This document shows, piece by piece, positions 50,001 to 61,955 of a stretch of 64,000 nucleotides of DNA. Every line of letters starts with the position of its first letter. Position 1 is the stretch's first letter. The notes under the pieces are model-generated. The model made no database searches. It saw only the letters and a program-made list of their open reading frames with translations, and had not been told where the DNA came from. The stretch spans positions 52,071,665-52,135,664 of the forward strand of contig NC_065570.1 of the NCBI RefSeq assembly GCF_937616625.2, written 5' to 3'. Position numbers and translations under genes: made by a program. The stretch comes from Mercurialis annua (taxonomy: Eukaryota; Streptophyta; Magnoliopsida; Malpighiales; Euphorbiaceae).

Positions 50001-53000
50001 TTCCAGAATGCAGACAGTTATGGGAAATGAATCAAGATCTCAGACACATAACCTTAAATTGTAAAAGTTGTAAAAAAAATGATCATAAATGTCGAAGCAG
50101 AAACAATTTAATGTATCATTGCAAATTCATAATCCTAAGCAAAGCAAGTAAAAATACCTGAAGGCGCTCATAAGCTTTTTGCACAGCAAGAAACTTCTCC
50201 CTTCCCTCAGGGTTTTTGTCAGGATGGTATTTCATTGCTAGTTTCCTATATTGTCGCTTGAGCTTTTCTTCATCAATATTCTCAATCTGCTTCGATATGC
50301 TAGTTATCTCCTCAGAAGTCTCAAAAGAATGTTTCTTTTTGGCATCATCACTTGAGACATCTTCTGGTGATATCTCTAATATTTTGCAAGCGTCTTCTTC
50401 AGAAAGATCCATAGGTCTCCGTGTTAACTCTTCACGCCACATTACCAATAATGACTGCAGAAACTCAACATGTTCAACAATTAACCAATTAGGAAAGCGA
50501 ATTTCATCGCATAAGTTTCGAAGATAATATCGGTGACACCACATTTCATCTCTTAGTTCTGGATATGTCACTGGTGGCATGGGAGCATACTCGTATAGAA
50601 AATGGCAGTGCTGTGACAGTTTCTGGGGAAAATCACCCAGATGCTGCAAAACCTGGTAGAAAGGGGGAAAAAACACCGACATCAGTTTTTAGAGAGCAAT
50701 AGAGATCCTTATCATATACAATAACAAGGTCAACCAGCAAAGCTTGTGATGCATCATAAGCCTCAAGTCTTTAGATACCTGACGAATCAGATTTTCTGCC
50801 CGCATTTTGTGTGTCCAAATAATCTCTGGAGTATCAGAATCTGAAACCATTGCAGCTGCAAATGCAGCTGGACCACTACGCTCCAGTACATAGAGCAAGG
50901 ATTCAGGGAGAAGCCCACCCAACACACTGCGTTTTGCAAGCGGTAGTGAAGACGAAACAGCAGCTTCTTCACCACCATGGAATGCTTGATGGACATGAGT
51001 CACAGCAAACAATTGTGCAATCGAATGGAGATTGGAACCAGGGTATGCCAGTGCAAAGTAGAATGCACCTGTGCTGTAAAGACGTATCATGGCCTTGGGA
51101 TTTCTTGTTACAACAGCTTTCAGCAATGCTGCAGCAGCCTCCACAATATTTGGTTCCCCAGAAAGCATAGCCTATGTGAACAAGCAGTTAATAAATGAAA
51201 GAGCACCACCGAGAACTGATGGTTTAGATAACAAGGAAATGAGATGGGTCAAAAGAAAATGACAAAATTATCAGAAGGCTAACAACCACTGAACAGAATT
51301 TGAGAAAAATAAAGGTTGCAAACCTGCAACAAATATTAGTTATCATTATTTATCATGTATATGCCCTTCTTACAAATTTTCTTAAGTCAACTAAGCAAAG
51401 GGTGACAGATTCCAATAAAATTTCACAAATAATTGGGAAGAATAGAAATTATACAAGTGCATCACAAAGGAAAACCATAGCATGCACAAACATGCATGTT
51501 TAAGTTGACAACAGACTAATAGAATTAAGACAGTAACAGCTAGCATCATTAGAAAATTTGAAAACAATAATATTTACCGAGAAATTACCTGAGAAATATG
51601 TGGAAGGCAACGAGGACTTGACAAGATATGCTTGACCCTTGGTGTTGGGGTAACTATCTCTCCAGCATCATCTAAGTCTGAATGCGCAGACACCATGCTA
51701 TGTAATATGGACAATGCAGCATCACCTACCTAGGTAATCCACCAGACGTTGGAGTACCACCAAATAAAAGAAAAACAGAATAGTGTTACAAGACATAATC
51801 TAAGACGAATTGAAAAAAAGAAAGTCAAATGAACCAACCAATAGAATGTTATTCTAAAACCAGCATTAGTATCCAAAATTCAAACTAATAAATAACCAGA
51901 TAACTGACAATTAAAATTTATGGCTAAACTGGGTGAAACTGTAATTTCACAGACAATTTCTCAAACAATTTAGTATATTTAGTATTCCACATGCAGTTGC
52001 ACATCACATGAAGATGTTAAGCTGGTCAGCAAAGCCAGAAACAAAATGGATTTAGTATCAAGACGATGCCTAAATTACATACCTGAGCTGGTGTGAGGAC
52101 AGGAACACGAACAGCTAACGCCCAGCGAATTTCACGAATGTCACGCAGTCTCTTCCATTCCACCATCCCAGAAGCCCAACATTTGGCTGTCCAGTCAATT
52201 GCTTTCTTTGACCAAAACCTTCTGATGGCATCCTTCTCAACAGGCCCAACTTGTGCACCATCCTTGTCAATGAACATCCATTCTTTAAGTGGTTCCATAA
52301 AGGCAGTAGCAGCCAATAAATTAGATTGTAAAGGAATGGCGGTTCTTTCTGAAGCTTCATGAACCATTGTCAGCAAATCAACAGCCAACACACACCCTCC
52401 AACCAAAACGCAAGCCTCCACATTGGACAGAACCTTCATCAAAACCTGCACGTAAAGCATATAATGATAATCCAACTACCAGATAAACTCCATGCATAGG
52501 GACAATAATACCACTTTGAACTCTCTCTCTCGCGTACACATGCACACATAAATATGCAAGCTAGCGTTTATGACATATTTTAATCATTTCATTCATGACC
52601 ATGTCAAATAGAAGAGCAGGCAATGACTCGAGGAAAAGAAAGAGATGCTATCAATCACGTAACAGAAAAAGAACATGCAAAATAATAATAATAATAATAA
52701 TAATAATAGAGAAAACATAACTTTGTATTATGTACCTTCAAGAGGAGGAGGAGGCGATGCCTCAAAGCTCTATCGTCTGTCCTATCTAAAAGAACTGTAA
52801 TATGTGCAGTACCCTCAAAAGGACCTATTGTATTGTGATGTTGTTCATAGACAATGGCCATGGCTCTTGCACAAAGCTCCCTAACAGAAAAGCCTCCCCC
52901 TCCCCCAAAACCGTCTAGCCTTCCCATATCACACCAATCGTCAGATGCACCCAATTCATCAGGAACAGCACCATCTACAGTAAGTCCTGTGTCTGCATCA

Positions 53001-56000
53001 CATAAAAACCGATGATAGAGTGCCCTGAAAAAAGCTACAGGATCACGCAGTGGAAAATCTTGTGCCCTGCCACTGCTGCCGCTGTCCAGCAGCAAACGCA
53101 GATAATATTGACCTACACACACTTCTTTGGACAAGCTGGGATAGCTCACAGAGAACTCAGAATAGTTCCAAGATATCTGTGGCACACTATCTTGCCCAGT
53201 TGTCATCTCTACAGTAGCCCCTCTAGGAACAATGTCTTCAGTGCGTTCCTTCTCAACATCTAGTTTATGAACCTCAGCCTGCAAAGCCTCTCTAAGTTCT
53301 TGCCTTGTGCGCTCATTCCAAATAAGATCTGCACGATTGTGATCAAGACCGAAAGCTCGCCAAAATTCATGCCAGTTACAGAGTAGACGACCAGAACCAA
53401 CAGGAGTGTTCTCCACAACTACCTGTGCAGGAGCTGGAAGGCCTGTGCTTTGTGGACCAGCCACATGAGCATCTAAATCAGCTGAATTCGAAGCACTTGG
53501 TTCTGCAGCCTCATGGATACTTGTTGAAAGAGTATTGGCAAAAGGAAGTGAATGGTCATTTTGTGACAACCTTGCAGCATGAACATCACTAGAAATATTT
53601 TCACCAGTGTAGCCACTAGATGGATGTCCAGAATGCAGATCCACAGCAGATTTGTGGTAGTTTTCTGATCCTTTAAAACCACCATCATTTGCCTGCCTCG
53701 CTGGATCGCCAACTTCATTATTATTACCAGAAGGCAAGGTTTGATCTTGAGATGTAACTCCTCTCGCTGTACGACCTCTCCGTTGCTGAAGTAAGCGCCT
53801 TTGTCTCCTGCTAATCGTTGAACTTTCTTGATCAGCATCATCAGGTTGAACACTATCAGAACGTGTGTGCAAATAAGCAACAAGCCCAGGAGGCAGAACC
53901 CTCGACAATAGATCTAGAGCTGGTTGGTAGGAATCGGCCCAAAGAGCAACAAGTTGCCGACTGACCTCACGTCGCTCACCTGCAGGAAGGTAAAAGGCGT
54001 GCAATAAATGCCTCAGCAAGGCCCCGTCACGTAAAGCAGCATCACGCATGGACTCTGCTGCAATTGCATCTTCTTCTGCTATAGTGCGCATGATGACAGC
54101 AACTGTTTCCCTAACACTTTCAGCAGGATGAGCAAACAAAGCAAATAAGCGACGCCGTAAACCAGCTACTTGTCGTAACAATTCAACAAACACTGTGTAC
54201 TGGGTAGTCTCACCATGTGGTTCACATATCATAGCCTCAAGAACTTCAACAACAGCCATTGATAACAAAGGTGATACAGACATAGGTTTCAATCTGTTGG
54301 TAAGAATAATGACATTATTATTATGAGCAAACAAGACAGACTTGGTGTGCATTATTGTAGCATGCCTATCTACTTTAGAATCAGTCAACAAACTTGGATC
54401 CACAGGACCACCACCAATCAGAGTGGCAACTAGCCCTGCAGCTTCAGCTGCTACACCCTCTGAACCATTTCTAAGTAAACCCATTATTCTTCCAACAGCA
54501 GCAGGGAAAGACATCACATGTGAAGCTGCGGTTCGTGAAGCTAATAATCTCCGCAAACATGCAATGAAACCCATCACTGTTGCAGCTGCTTTAGGAGAAG
54601 GGGGTGGCAAGGGAGGTGATTCTGGAGGGAGATTAGGTGTGGCCGGAAGCATTGTTATCAAAGCCATCAAAGTTACCTCAGGCACTTCAATGTTCGGAGG
54701 AACTCCACTATATGGAAAAAAAGCATTGAACTCCCTAATTCTACGCCATAATTTAGCTCTTGAACCAGGAAGGGAACCACCTTCTGCAACAGCATCCTTA
54801 GCAGCTGCAGCTAAGTGCTTCAAATGCATGGATACGCTCTCCATGTCAACCTTAAAACGTTGTGGATCTGGTAGTAGAAGAACTCTCCCACAAGGTGGAT
54901 CTATACGATGACCAGGCATTGTCAACCTTGGTAATATAGGTACTGGGCACTGACCCTGCATAATTAGCACCAAGAATCAACAGCACATAAGACTTTCTTA
55001 ACAATTATCTGTATTAATGATGCACTGATAAGTCTGATCAAGTGACAACCATATCAAATATGATCACATGCACCATCACATTTCACTCTTCTTATACTGG
55101 TCAATAAAGCATAAAATCCAGCAGGGAACAGATATACCTACTTCTGTTTGTAAAACATCCCGCACTGCTGCTAGTACGCTGTCCCGAGATGTGCTTGCAT
55201 AAACCTATACATGTGTCAGATGAATTAGAAATTCTGTCCTTAGAAAATAATGTCAAAATAAACATTATTGATGCTCACATGGATAGGGCATCCATCATTG
55301 AATTCAATAGCGAACATTTGAGGTTCCTCAGCAAATCGGACAAGCGCGCTTACTGCAGATAAAGGACGAACGCTAACAGCCTGCAGACATCTAATCCTTA
55401 TTCTCAGAAATTGATATGTAATCCATAAAGACACTACCAAACAGACATTAAATCAATCTGACAACTTTCATTTTACAAATTCTTTTAACAGAAAATACAT
55501 AAGGTAGCAATCTAAAAGCATGTGCAGCAGAGTCCAACTATTCCAGAATCTACTTTGATCCCCACGTCAAATAATTCATCAACTTACCTCATAATTTTCA
55601 GGGCGCCTTTCCACGAGCGAAGCTTTTGTCAGAATAAGTTGACGAGAGACAGCATCACCATGCTCTCCAAGTCCACCTTTTGGGCCAACTCCCAAACTCA
55701 ATCCAGGAACATTTAGAGTTCCATGAGCAGCAGAACGTAATCGTGTTACAGACCAACCCCCGCAAGGAGTTTCTGCTGCTCCAACTGCCTCTTTTGCTGC
55801 TTAGGAATAAAAAAATAATTAACAAATAATCAATGAAGAAAAGTATTCAATCAGACAAACAATGGGTAACAAAGTGTTCACTTAGCTACCTCTTTGTCTT
55901 AAGTACTCCGCTACACTCAGGGTCTGAGAACTGTCTACAGATAATGACACCCCAACCACTGACTTGCCAGTTTTAGTCTGCAAAATCCCATTCAAGGTTA

Positions 56001-57770
56001 TTGCCAGTGTCAATGAAAAACACATTCTGTAGAGGCTGACTGATCATATATAGGCGTATGAATAAGAAAAACAATTTTGCCGATATCCGAGGACAGTTAC
56101 AATATATGATGTCATAAAATTATGAACTGATAGTGAAAGAAGCAATTTTTACCAAGTTCGAGATAATTGTAGTATTTGTAGTCCCTGAAGAAGCTTGGAA
56201 GGCTTTAGATTTTCTTCCATACAATGGGCAAAGAACAAAACCTCCATAATCATTTGCTTTCTTTCCATAAGGATCAGAAAGAAGTACAATAGCAGGGGAA
56301 TTCATATCTCTAAAATCCAAACACCATCGTAAATCCCCAGATTTTAAATCAATCAGTTCAACTCCAACATAAGTAATTTTTAATTTCTGCAAGATGAACA
56401 GTGACAAAACCATATATGAGAACTTCTAATCCCAAGTCAAAAGCGAAAAAACGCAACATCCCATATCCATTCTTAGTAAGAGCAATTTCTACACGCTTCT
56501 ATTTTGTCCTCCTTTTTGATAAGTAATACTGTTATATTAGTTATCACTTATCATGATGCATCATATACAAATATTCATTAGTAAAACCCCTAAAAAAACT
56601 ACAGGAAACTTGAAAACTTAATCTGTGAAGATCGTAAATAACTGATCCTAATTTATACAAGTGATGAAAAGGTATATGACTAATTATCGAAAAATCGCCA
56701 TAAAAAAAAAACAAAAGTGAAGCAATTATATTGGTTAGGATAAATTACAATTAGCTGCAAAATCTTGTAATTTTTGGCATTATTTAATTTCTTTCAAAAT
56801 CCTTTGTTTGTTTGAATTGAAAGAATTGAATTCCAACGAACATGAGAACTGAAAAAATAGAATTCAACTCGGTTTAATTTTTCAAATTTCCAATATAAAC
56901 ACTATGAAAAAGAAGAAGAATGGAGACTTTTACAATTTTACATGGTTTCTTATCACAATACTACGATTGTCAAAACAAAACAAATACAAATCATTAGATT
57001 GGATGTGAGCACTTTAGATCTTAAGCTTGACATATTTTACCAAAAACTCCCCTTTCTGCGTATTCAAATGACTGACGGCACCTAAGCAGAACACATAATA
57101 TAGCATACTACTGGCAACAGAACTTCAATGCCAGAAAAGCAATACATATTCACTTAAAAACAAAATGCAGCAGTACTAAAACAAACACAAACCACTCCTA
57201 GTTTAAAACTTTCTACATTAGACACACTAACTAACAAGCCTACAGGCAACTAAAATTTTCCACTATCAGAAACACGACCTACTCGTAATTACTTAAACCA
57301 AAACAAAGTTAGAAAACACTTACATAGGGGTGCCAATCGCCATTCCTTCGCTTAAGATGTAAAACAGGAAACTCCGCAATAGGAGTTAAGGAATCCCATC
57401 GGATTCTGTACAATTCAGTCAAAATACTAGCCCTAAATTTAGAAGAAAACTTCATCCCTCTAAATTTACTTTTACCATCAACTCTCACACTCATATTAAA
57501 CTCAGGATTCAAACCCTCATCACCACGCCCAATAATGGGAGAAGCGCCTTCGAAATCATCAGGAACTTTGAAATTATTGGTAACGCTGAATGAATTAGGG
57601 TCCACAGTAATAATAGAAGAATTAGAAATACACAAAATCCTTTTATATTTACCGCGCCAAGAATGCTTCGTCACGAAATAGCGAGCCAGATATTCCGGTT
57701 CTTCTTTAACCGGAGGGGCAGAACTGGAATTAGAAGTTGAGGGAGGGGGATTGGCGTTAGATTGTTCCAT
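41011..57770 (-). CDS. GRV2: GRV2/KAM2, DnaJ-domain protein of the RME-8 family
   Basis: Peripheral endosomal J protein (RME-8 orthologue) needed in plants for vacuolar sorting, endosome shape and shoot gravitropism. The 21 exons I place are 57324-57770, 56153-56386, 55890-55977, 55588-55799, 55279-55380, 55142-55204, 52736-54955, 52083-52445, 51589-51729, 50779-51171, 50158-50652, 49583-49806, 49141-49485, 47566-47860, 45845-46721, 45415-45758, 44868-45332, 43213-43337, 42667-42790, 42092-42160 and 41011-41217. They join in phase to about 2610 residues; Arabidopsis GRV2 is about 2550. Features: N-terminal region [23 protein letters not shown]-like segment near 1172-1230; J domain near 1503-1586 with HPD at about 1564; four IWN repeats (LIWNERT about 924, IIWTHKM about 1406, IIWNSST about 1875, LVWTPAM about 2230). 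All junctions are GT-AG. The ATG at 57770 is chosen over an in-frame one at 57893, whose 41 extra residues are Pro/His-rich and leader-like. The gene looks intact. Confidence 0.95.
41261..41655. mobile_element. Stowaway-like MITE in the last GRV2 intron, holding a SINE
   Basis: Ends CTAACTCCGTCC and GGACGGAGGGGG, with TA on either side (41259-41260 and 41656-41657). The subterminal AAAATTGATA / TATCAATTT pair matches. Removing the SINE and one target copy leaves about 270 bp, a normal Stowaway size. Confidence 0.75.
41476..41590 (-). mobile_element. tRNA-derived SINE with 10-bp target duplication
   Basis: Flanked by perfect ATGACTGCCT copies (41466-41475 and 41591-41600). On the minus strand it has a box A-like GTAACTCAAATGGTATAAGC and a box B GGTTCAATTCC, inside a tRNA-like head, then CCCCCTTCTCCC and an A-rich tail. 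It lacks a full set of tRNA stems, so it is a SINE and not a tRNA gene. It has inserted into the Stowaway element. Confidence 0.85.
43485..44105. repeat. Degenerate GGGGACACG-rich repeat insertion in a GRV2 intron
   Basis: Starts near AAGCACCGACACTTCTCC and contains GGGGACACGCC, CCGACACGG and GTGTCCGACAC units; the right edge has GCCGTGTCCTCGTC and CCAGTGTCCATACCCGG. The GACAC/GTGTC composition at both edges suggests a decayed element with inverted ends. Target sites were not resolved. Confidence 0.45.
44125..44511. mobile_element. Mutator-type MITE in a GRV2 intron, 387 bp
   Basis: Long inverted ends share AAATCCAAACNTTTACGTCT followed by TTNATCAATTACGACC. The flanks are TTACAAAAA (44116-44124) and TTTCAAAAA (44512-44520), 9 bases with one mismatch. 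It has no coding capacity. Confidence 0.75.
48217..48875. mobile_element. MITE-like AT-rich element in GRV2 intron 13
   Basis: Inverted ends about 24 bases long: left CAGTAAAACATCTATAAATT, right (reversed) TAGCATAACCTCTATAAATT. The interior is AT-rich and non-coding. The target duplication is not clear, so the family is left open. Confidence 0.6.
50158..50409 (-). other. GRV2: J domain within GRV2 exon 11
   Basis: Encodes [15 protein letters not shown], a Ser/Lys-rich spacer of about 30 residues, then [20 protein letters not shown] and [12 protein letters not shown]. The HPD tripeptide that stimulates Hsp70 ATPase is intact. The spacer between helix I and helix II is longer than in ordinary J domains; from memory this is also true of other plant GRV2 proteins. 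Confidence 0.85.
52083..52445 (-). other. GRV2: GYF-like domain in GRV2 exon 8
   Basis: Contains [20 protein letters not shown] and later [11 protein letters not shown], the GYF-type pattern found in the middle of RME-8 proteins. Exon length is 363 bases (121 codons), phase 0 on both sides. Confidence 0.7.
52681..52709. repeat. (AAT)n microsatellite at the edge of GRV2 intron 7
   Basis: Nine to ten AAT units about 27 bases inside the intron, next to the donor of the 2220-base exon 7. Translated through, it gives a Tyr run that is not part of the protein. Confidence 0.9.
55588..55800 (-). other. GRV2: GRV2 exon 4 with a tandem NAGNAG acceptor
   Basis: The acceptor reads CTAAGCAGC, so the exon can start at 55799 or 55796. 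Either choice keeps frame and differs by one alanine. Confidence 0.6.
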
Positions 57771-58200
57771 AGCTGGTGGTGGTTGAGGAGGAGGCGCGTG
57801 GCGCGTAAGGGAAGGCTGAGGGTGGTGGTCTAAGTAGTGAAGGGTGTGAGAAGGAGGGACATTATTGGAACGGAACAAGAGCCAGAGTCCCACGCCGGAT
57901 TGGGGGTGAGACCGGGACTGATTAGCACCCAGTGTTTTGTGGTGTATTTACGAATTTGCCAATGGTGGATCGATCGCCAATGATACTAGCTAATTCAATT
58001 GACATGTAGGAAGGAATTGAAGATCGTCGATTAAATTTTACAGATAGACAGGAGCTGAAATTAATGTAAATCGGAAGGGTAAAATAGGGAATTATGGAGT
58101 CCGGCACAGTGAGGAAGAAGCAGCAGCAGCAGCAGATGGAGTTGATGCCGTGTTGTTTTAGAAGTCACCGTCAACACAGAGATTTATTTTTGCGGGAGAT
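57771..58200 (-). promoter_or_regulatory. GRV2 leader and proximal promoter region
   Basis: Upstream of the GRV2 ATG. Contains a CT/CCACC-rich leader and, near 58115-58136, a short run of CTG units (minus strand). No clear TATA box was found, as is common for broadly expressed plant genes. The transcription start is not determinable here. Confidence 0.4.
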
Positions 58201-58721
58201 GAGAAATAGTTGCGTAACCTTTTCGTGATATTTTTGTTAAAATATACACATAAATAATATTATCTGTAATTTATGAATTATTAGTGTTAAATTATTTTAG
58301 TTATAAAAAATTAGTGTAATTAATTAATTAAGCTTATGTGGTATCTGATAATCTGATTTATCATAATTTTCTGATAACACAGTTTATTGTAATTAAAAAA
58401 ATTAATATTTATTTTTACGGTCAGCGTTTAATAATAACATACTATAACCAGTTTAAATTTATTCGGTTAAGTTATTGTTAAGTCAATTTTTATTTTATTT
58501 TTTAATAAAAAACTTAAGTTGTTAATTTTTAAAATTTATTTACTAAAGTTAATTTTGAAGTCTAATAATTAATTAAATATTAACAATTTATGACTTATTA
58601 TGACTTTTTATTTTTTATATTTTTTATTTGTTTTTTTATATAATTATAAAAGAGAGACATTTTTGAAAAAATATTGAAAGTGCAACCTAGCATTTAGTTT
58701 GTTGTTCAGCTATATAAATAA
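58201..58721. other. AT-rich spacer, nothing recognised
   Basis: No coding or repeat structure supported apart from AT runs. Confidence 0.4.
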
Positions 58722-60010
58722 CTAGTCGAAAGCCCGTGCATTTGCACGGATCTAATTAATAATTATATTTTTAAAATAAATTCATATAAATAATGATTAA
58801 AATTTAATATTTTGAAGTTTATAAAATAATAAATAAATACTTTATTTAACTAATGAGAAAAAATTACAAAGTTTATAAATCACATAAACTAATGAGAAGA
58901 TCCTATTGTCATCACATTCTCTATTATTTTGGTATAGCTCACGTCGTATTTATCAAAAATTACAAAATTATTTTAAAATATTAATGCAATGAAATCAACA
59001 ATTTTTAGTTTGAAGTTTATTGGTATTCCGTATTCCTTTAAAAATAACTTAAAGAGTCAGATCAATGCAAGATTTTAAGAAAACCACTCAAACTACAACA
59101 ATATTACTCATTTACATGAAAAGAAAGAAGCAACTAAATTATTACCTTATCATCAAAACTTTAGAATTGAAAAACTTCTGGAGCCCTATGTCTGATAACC
59201 ATAAATTTGCCTCTGTATTTGTATGATTCAACCATTATATACCGCCTCTCTAAAATTTTCCAAAAAAAATTTAAAAAAATAATAATTCAATCAAAATCCT
59301 TACTATATTTTATTTTGATAAATCAAAATTAGTTTAAACCAAAGAAACGTAAGCTATGTTCAATAGTGTATACCATTATGTATTAAAAACTTTTATACAC
59401 AACTAAAAATGTTGTGTATAATTGTTAGACCAGCTTCTGCACCAATATATGAAATCTTATAATGAAAATCTAAAAAGAAACATGACAATATCAAGAGACA
59501 TACATGAAAAAAGATATACGTAAAACTTTTGCATTAAGAATCTCACTATACATCATTTAGTACATCTCCTTCCTTTTCCTCCACCTCTCAATGGATCAAA
59601 GAAATTGTGATTAGCCTTATCTTTGTAATTTCAACATTGCACCATTTTGTAATAAAAACTTTCATACCTCTGCTTACTTATGCTGTAAAAAATTCCCTTC
59701 CAATTCTAATTAAGATCACCTATTGGTAGAATTGAATTGTTTAAATAAATCTAATTAAGTAGATATACATCGGTAGAATTGAATAGTTTAAATAGATTAG
59801 AGTTAGTAGTTTAGGTAAATTGTTTAAATAGATTAGATTTAGTAGTTTTAGTAGATAAGAATTAATTATCTAATAAATTGAAATTTCAATTAAATAATAA
59901 AATTAATATAAGTTGTTTTAAAAAGATGGAAACTCATGAGAATGCTCTATTTGGTGGGAATCAATGAAAGGCCTCTGTTGGTCCTCTCAATTATATAATA
60001 TATAGATAGA
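58722..60010 (-). mobile_element. Non-autonomous Helitron, about 1.29 kb
   Basis: On the minus strand the 3' end shows a 7-bp-stem hairpin CCGTGCAAATGCACGG (58734-58749), 8 bases, then CTAG (58722-58725) followed by host T. The 5' end starts TCTATCTATATATTATA (60010) or TCTATATATTATATAATTG (60006), each preceded by host A, and runs into GAGAGGACC. TC start, hairpin plus CTRR end and A/T target without duplication are the Helitron hallmarks. There is no Rep/helicase frame, so it needs another element to move. Confidence 0.75.
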
Positions 60011-60116
60011 TACTGATACTGTGTGAATTTAATTGATGACATAAAAAGGTATTATTTTCTTAAATATTGTGCATTTTTGGTACTCATTAGCTATTAATTA
60101 ATTTAATTAAAAAGTA

Positions 60117-60434
60117 GGGTTAATTACATATAAAATCACCACTTTTACACGAATTTTCAAAAATAACACGACCTTTAAAACGTGTCAATTCAGGGCATGA
60201 CCTTTCATTTCTTTTCAAAAATAACATGAACACGTTTTTAGATAAAATTTTGCTGACTTGGACACCCAATGGGAGTGCCACGTGTCATGCCACGTCAGCA
60301 AAAACGCCACTAAAAATGTGCGCATGTTGTTTTTGAAAAAAAATGAAAGGTGGTGCCCTGAATTGCCACGTTTTAAAGATCGTGTTATTTTTGCAATTTC
60401 GTGTAAAGGTGGTGATTTTATATGTAATTAACCC
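60117..60434. mobile_element. Mutator-type MITE, 318 bp
   Basis: Perfect 9-base flanks TAAAAAGTA (60108-60116 and 60435-60443). The inverted ends GGGTTAATTACATATAAAATC match the right end, with a CACTTTTACACGAATTTTCA-type block inside. It has the same length and end structure as the element at 35476-35793 but clearly diverged sequence. Confidence 0.85.
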
Positions 60435-61955
60435 TAAAAAGTATTAACTGATTATCCATAAATTTATCATATGTTATCACGATTGTTTTGCTAATTAACA
60501 ATTCTATAATTCAAACAAATTTAATAAATTTAGATAATCTCTTATTTTAATATTTATTTAATTATTTAATAAAAAAATTATAACTCCTAAAGAATTCTTA
60601 TTGCAAAAAATTTGGTTCGCTGACTGATATTCCTCCCATGGGTATTGTGATTGCTTTATTAAATATCCAGACAATCATGTAAATATTACAGGAAATACAA
60701 ATGACTGAATATATAGTTTTACCTTTGAATTTGTATCCTTTTATCTATCTAACCCTCTAAATTTAACGTCTCACCTATCGAACATCCAAACTTGTTAAAT
60801 AATCCGATTTAACCCCTAAACTTGATGAATACATAAACATTAAACCCCTCCGTACACAATTTCTTCTAGAATGTTTCAAGTGCCAGGTGGACACAGAGAA
60901 GTTCAATATTTACGTATTTATCAAGTTCCAGGATCAAATTGGATTATTTAACAGTCAAATTGTAGGACTACCAATTACACAGTTACAGTGACATTTTCTC
61001 CTTTCATATATGTATTCAACTTTTTTCTTCTTCTCTTTTAATATTTTCTATTTATATTCTCTATAAATAAGATAAGTCATTTCCAATTAACTACTAATTC
61101 AATAATTATTTGATATTTTATATTTAAATTCAACTTATAATCATAGAAATAAATATTAATTAAATATAAATATAATATTTGACGAGTCACACTGCGAACC
61201 ACATGTAAAACACGTAAAGATAAAACAACACTAGCTTAACTAAATATGCCAATATGTGTCGTGTAGCCCGAATTATAAATTGAATATTGTATATCAAAAT
61301 TATTATTACTCATTATTGTATTCATGTTTAAACTAGCATCGACTTACATGAATTGCCAGATCCTTCTTTTTTTCCTCTAAAATTGATGTATCATGGATAA
61401 ATAACATTTTAGAACAATCGTGGATGGCACCTTATTTGTTGATTTATTAACCTATTTAAGATTTCAAAGGAAAGTTTATGATTTTTAAACAACTAAACTT
61501 GAAAGAAAAAAAAAGTATAATTATTTCAAATGTTTGTTCACAATCGAGACCTTAGGTTATAAGACAACTCCAATGGTATTAACATCTGGTGATGATGAAT
61601 CATAAACTAATTTCTTTTTTCACCAGTAATGCTAAATACAGCAAAACGGCATCCTTTTAGAAGATTATAGTTGAATTTTCAGAAGCGAGAAACATAAAAC
61701 TTGATAAGTTTCCGTGCAATATAGATTGGTATTTGGTATGATCACGTAAATGCAGTAAACAAATAGGATCACTGTTCTTCAACAAGTTGATCCCAAGTCC
61801 CAACTCCTAATAATTTTCAACTGCAATGTTTAAAAAAATTAAATAATGCTTTAAACAGATGTGTAATGATCTTATAGACACAAAATAAAGTCTCAAGATG
61901 TATTTAAAATGTGGGAATCAGTCAAAGTATTTGGTGGCATATTACCAACTAATTA
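60435..61955. other. AT-rich intergenic DNA with one inverted repeat
   Basis: Contains an imperfect inverted pair (about 60778-60840 against 60890-60975; shared block TTAAATAATCC...ACTTGATNAATAC), probably a decayed MITE. The rest is AT-rich. The part nearest 61955 should hold the 3' untranslated region of the BAHD gene. No other gene recognised. Confidence 0.45.

Noticed and set aside
54342..54911. 189-codon plus-strand open frame
   Set aside because: It lies wholly antisense to GRV2 exon 7, whose minus-strand frame of 740 codons carries recognisable family sequence. The plus frame has no domain.
57771..57893. Longer GRV2 start at 57893
   Set aside because: It would add 41 Pro/His-rich residues. 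The ATG at 57770 gives the expected short acidic/Ser-rich N-terminus just before the conserved [12 protein letters not shown] block.
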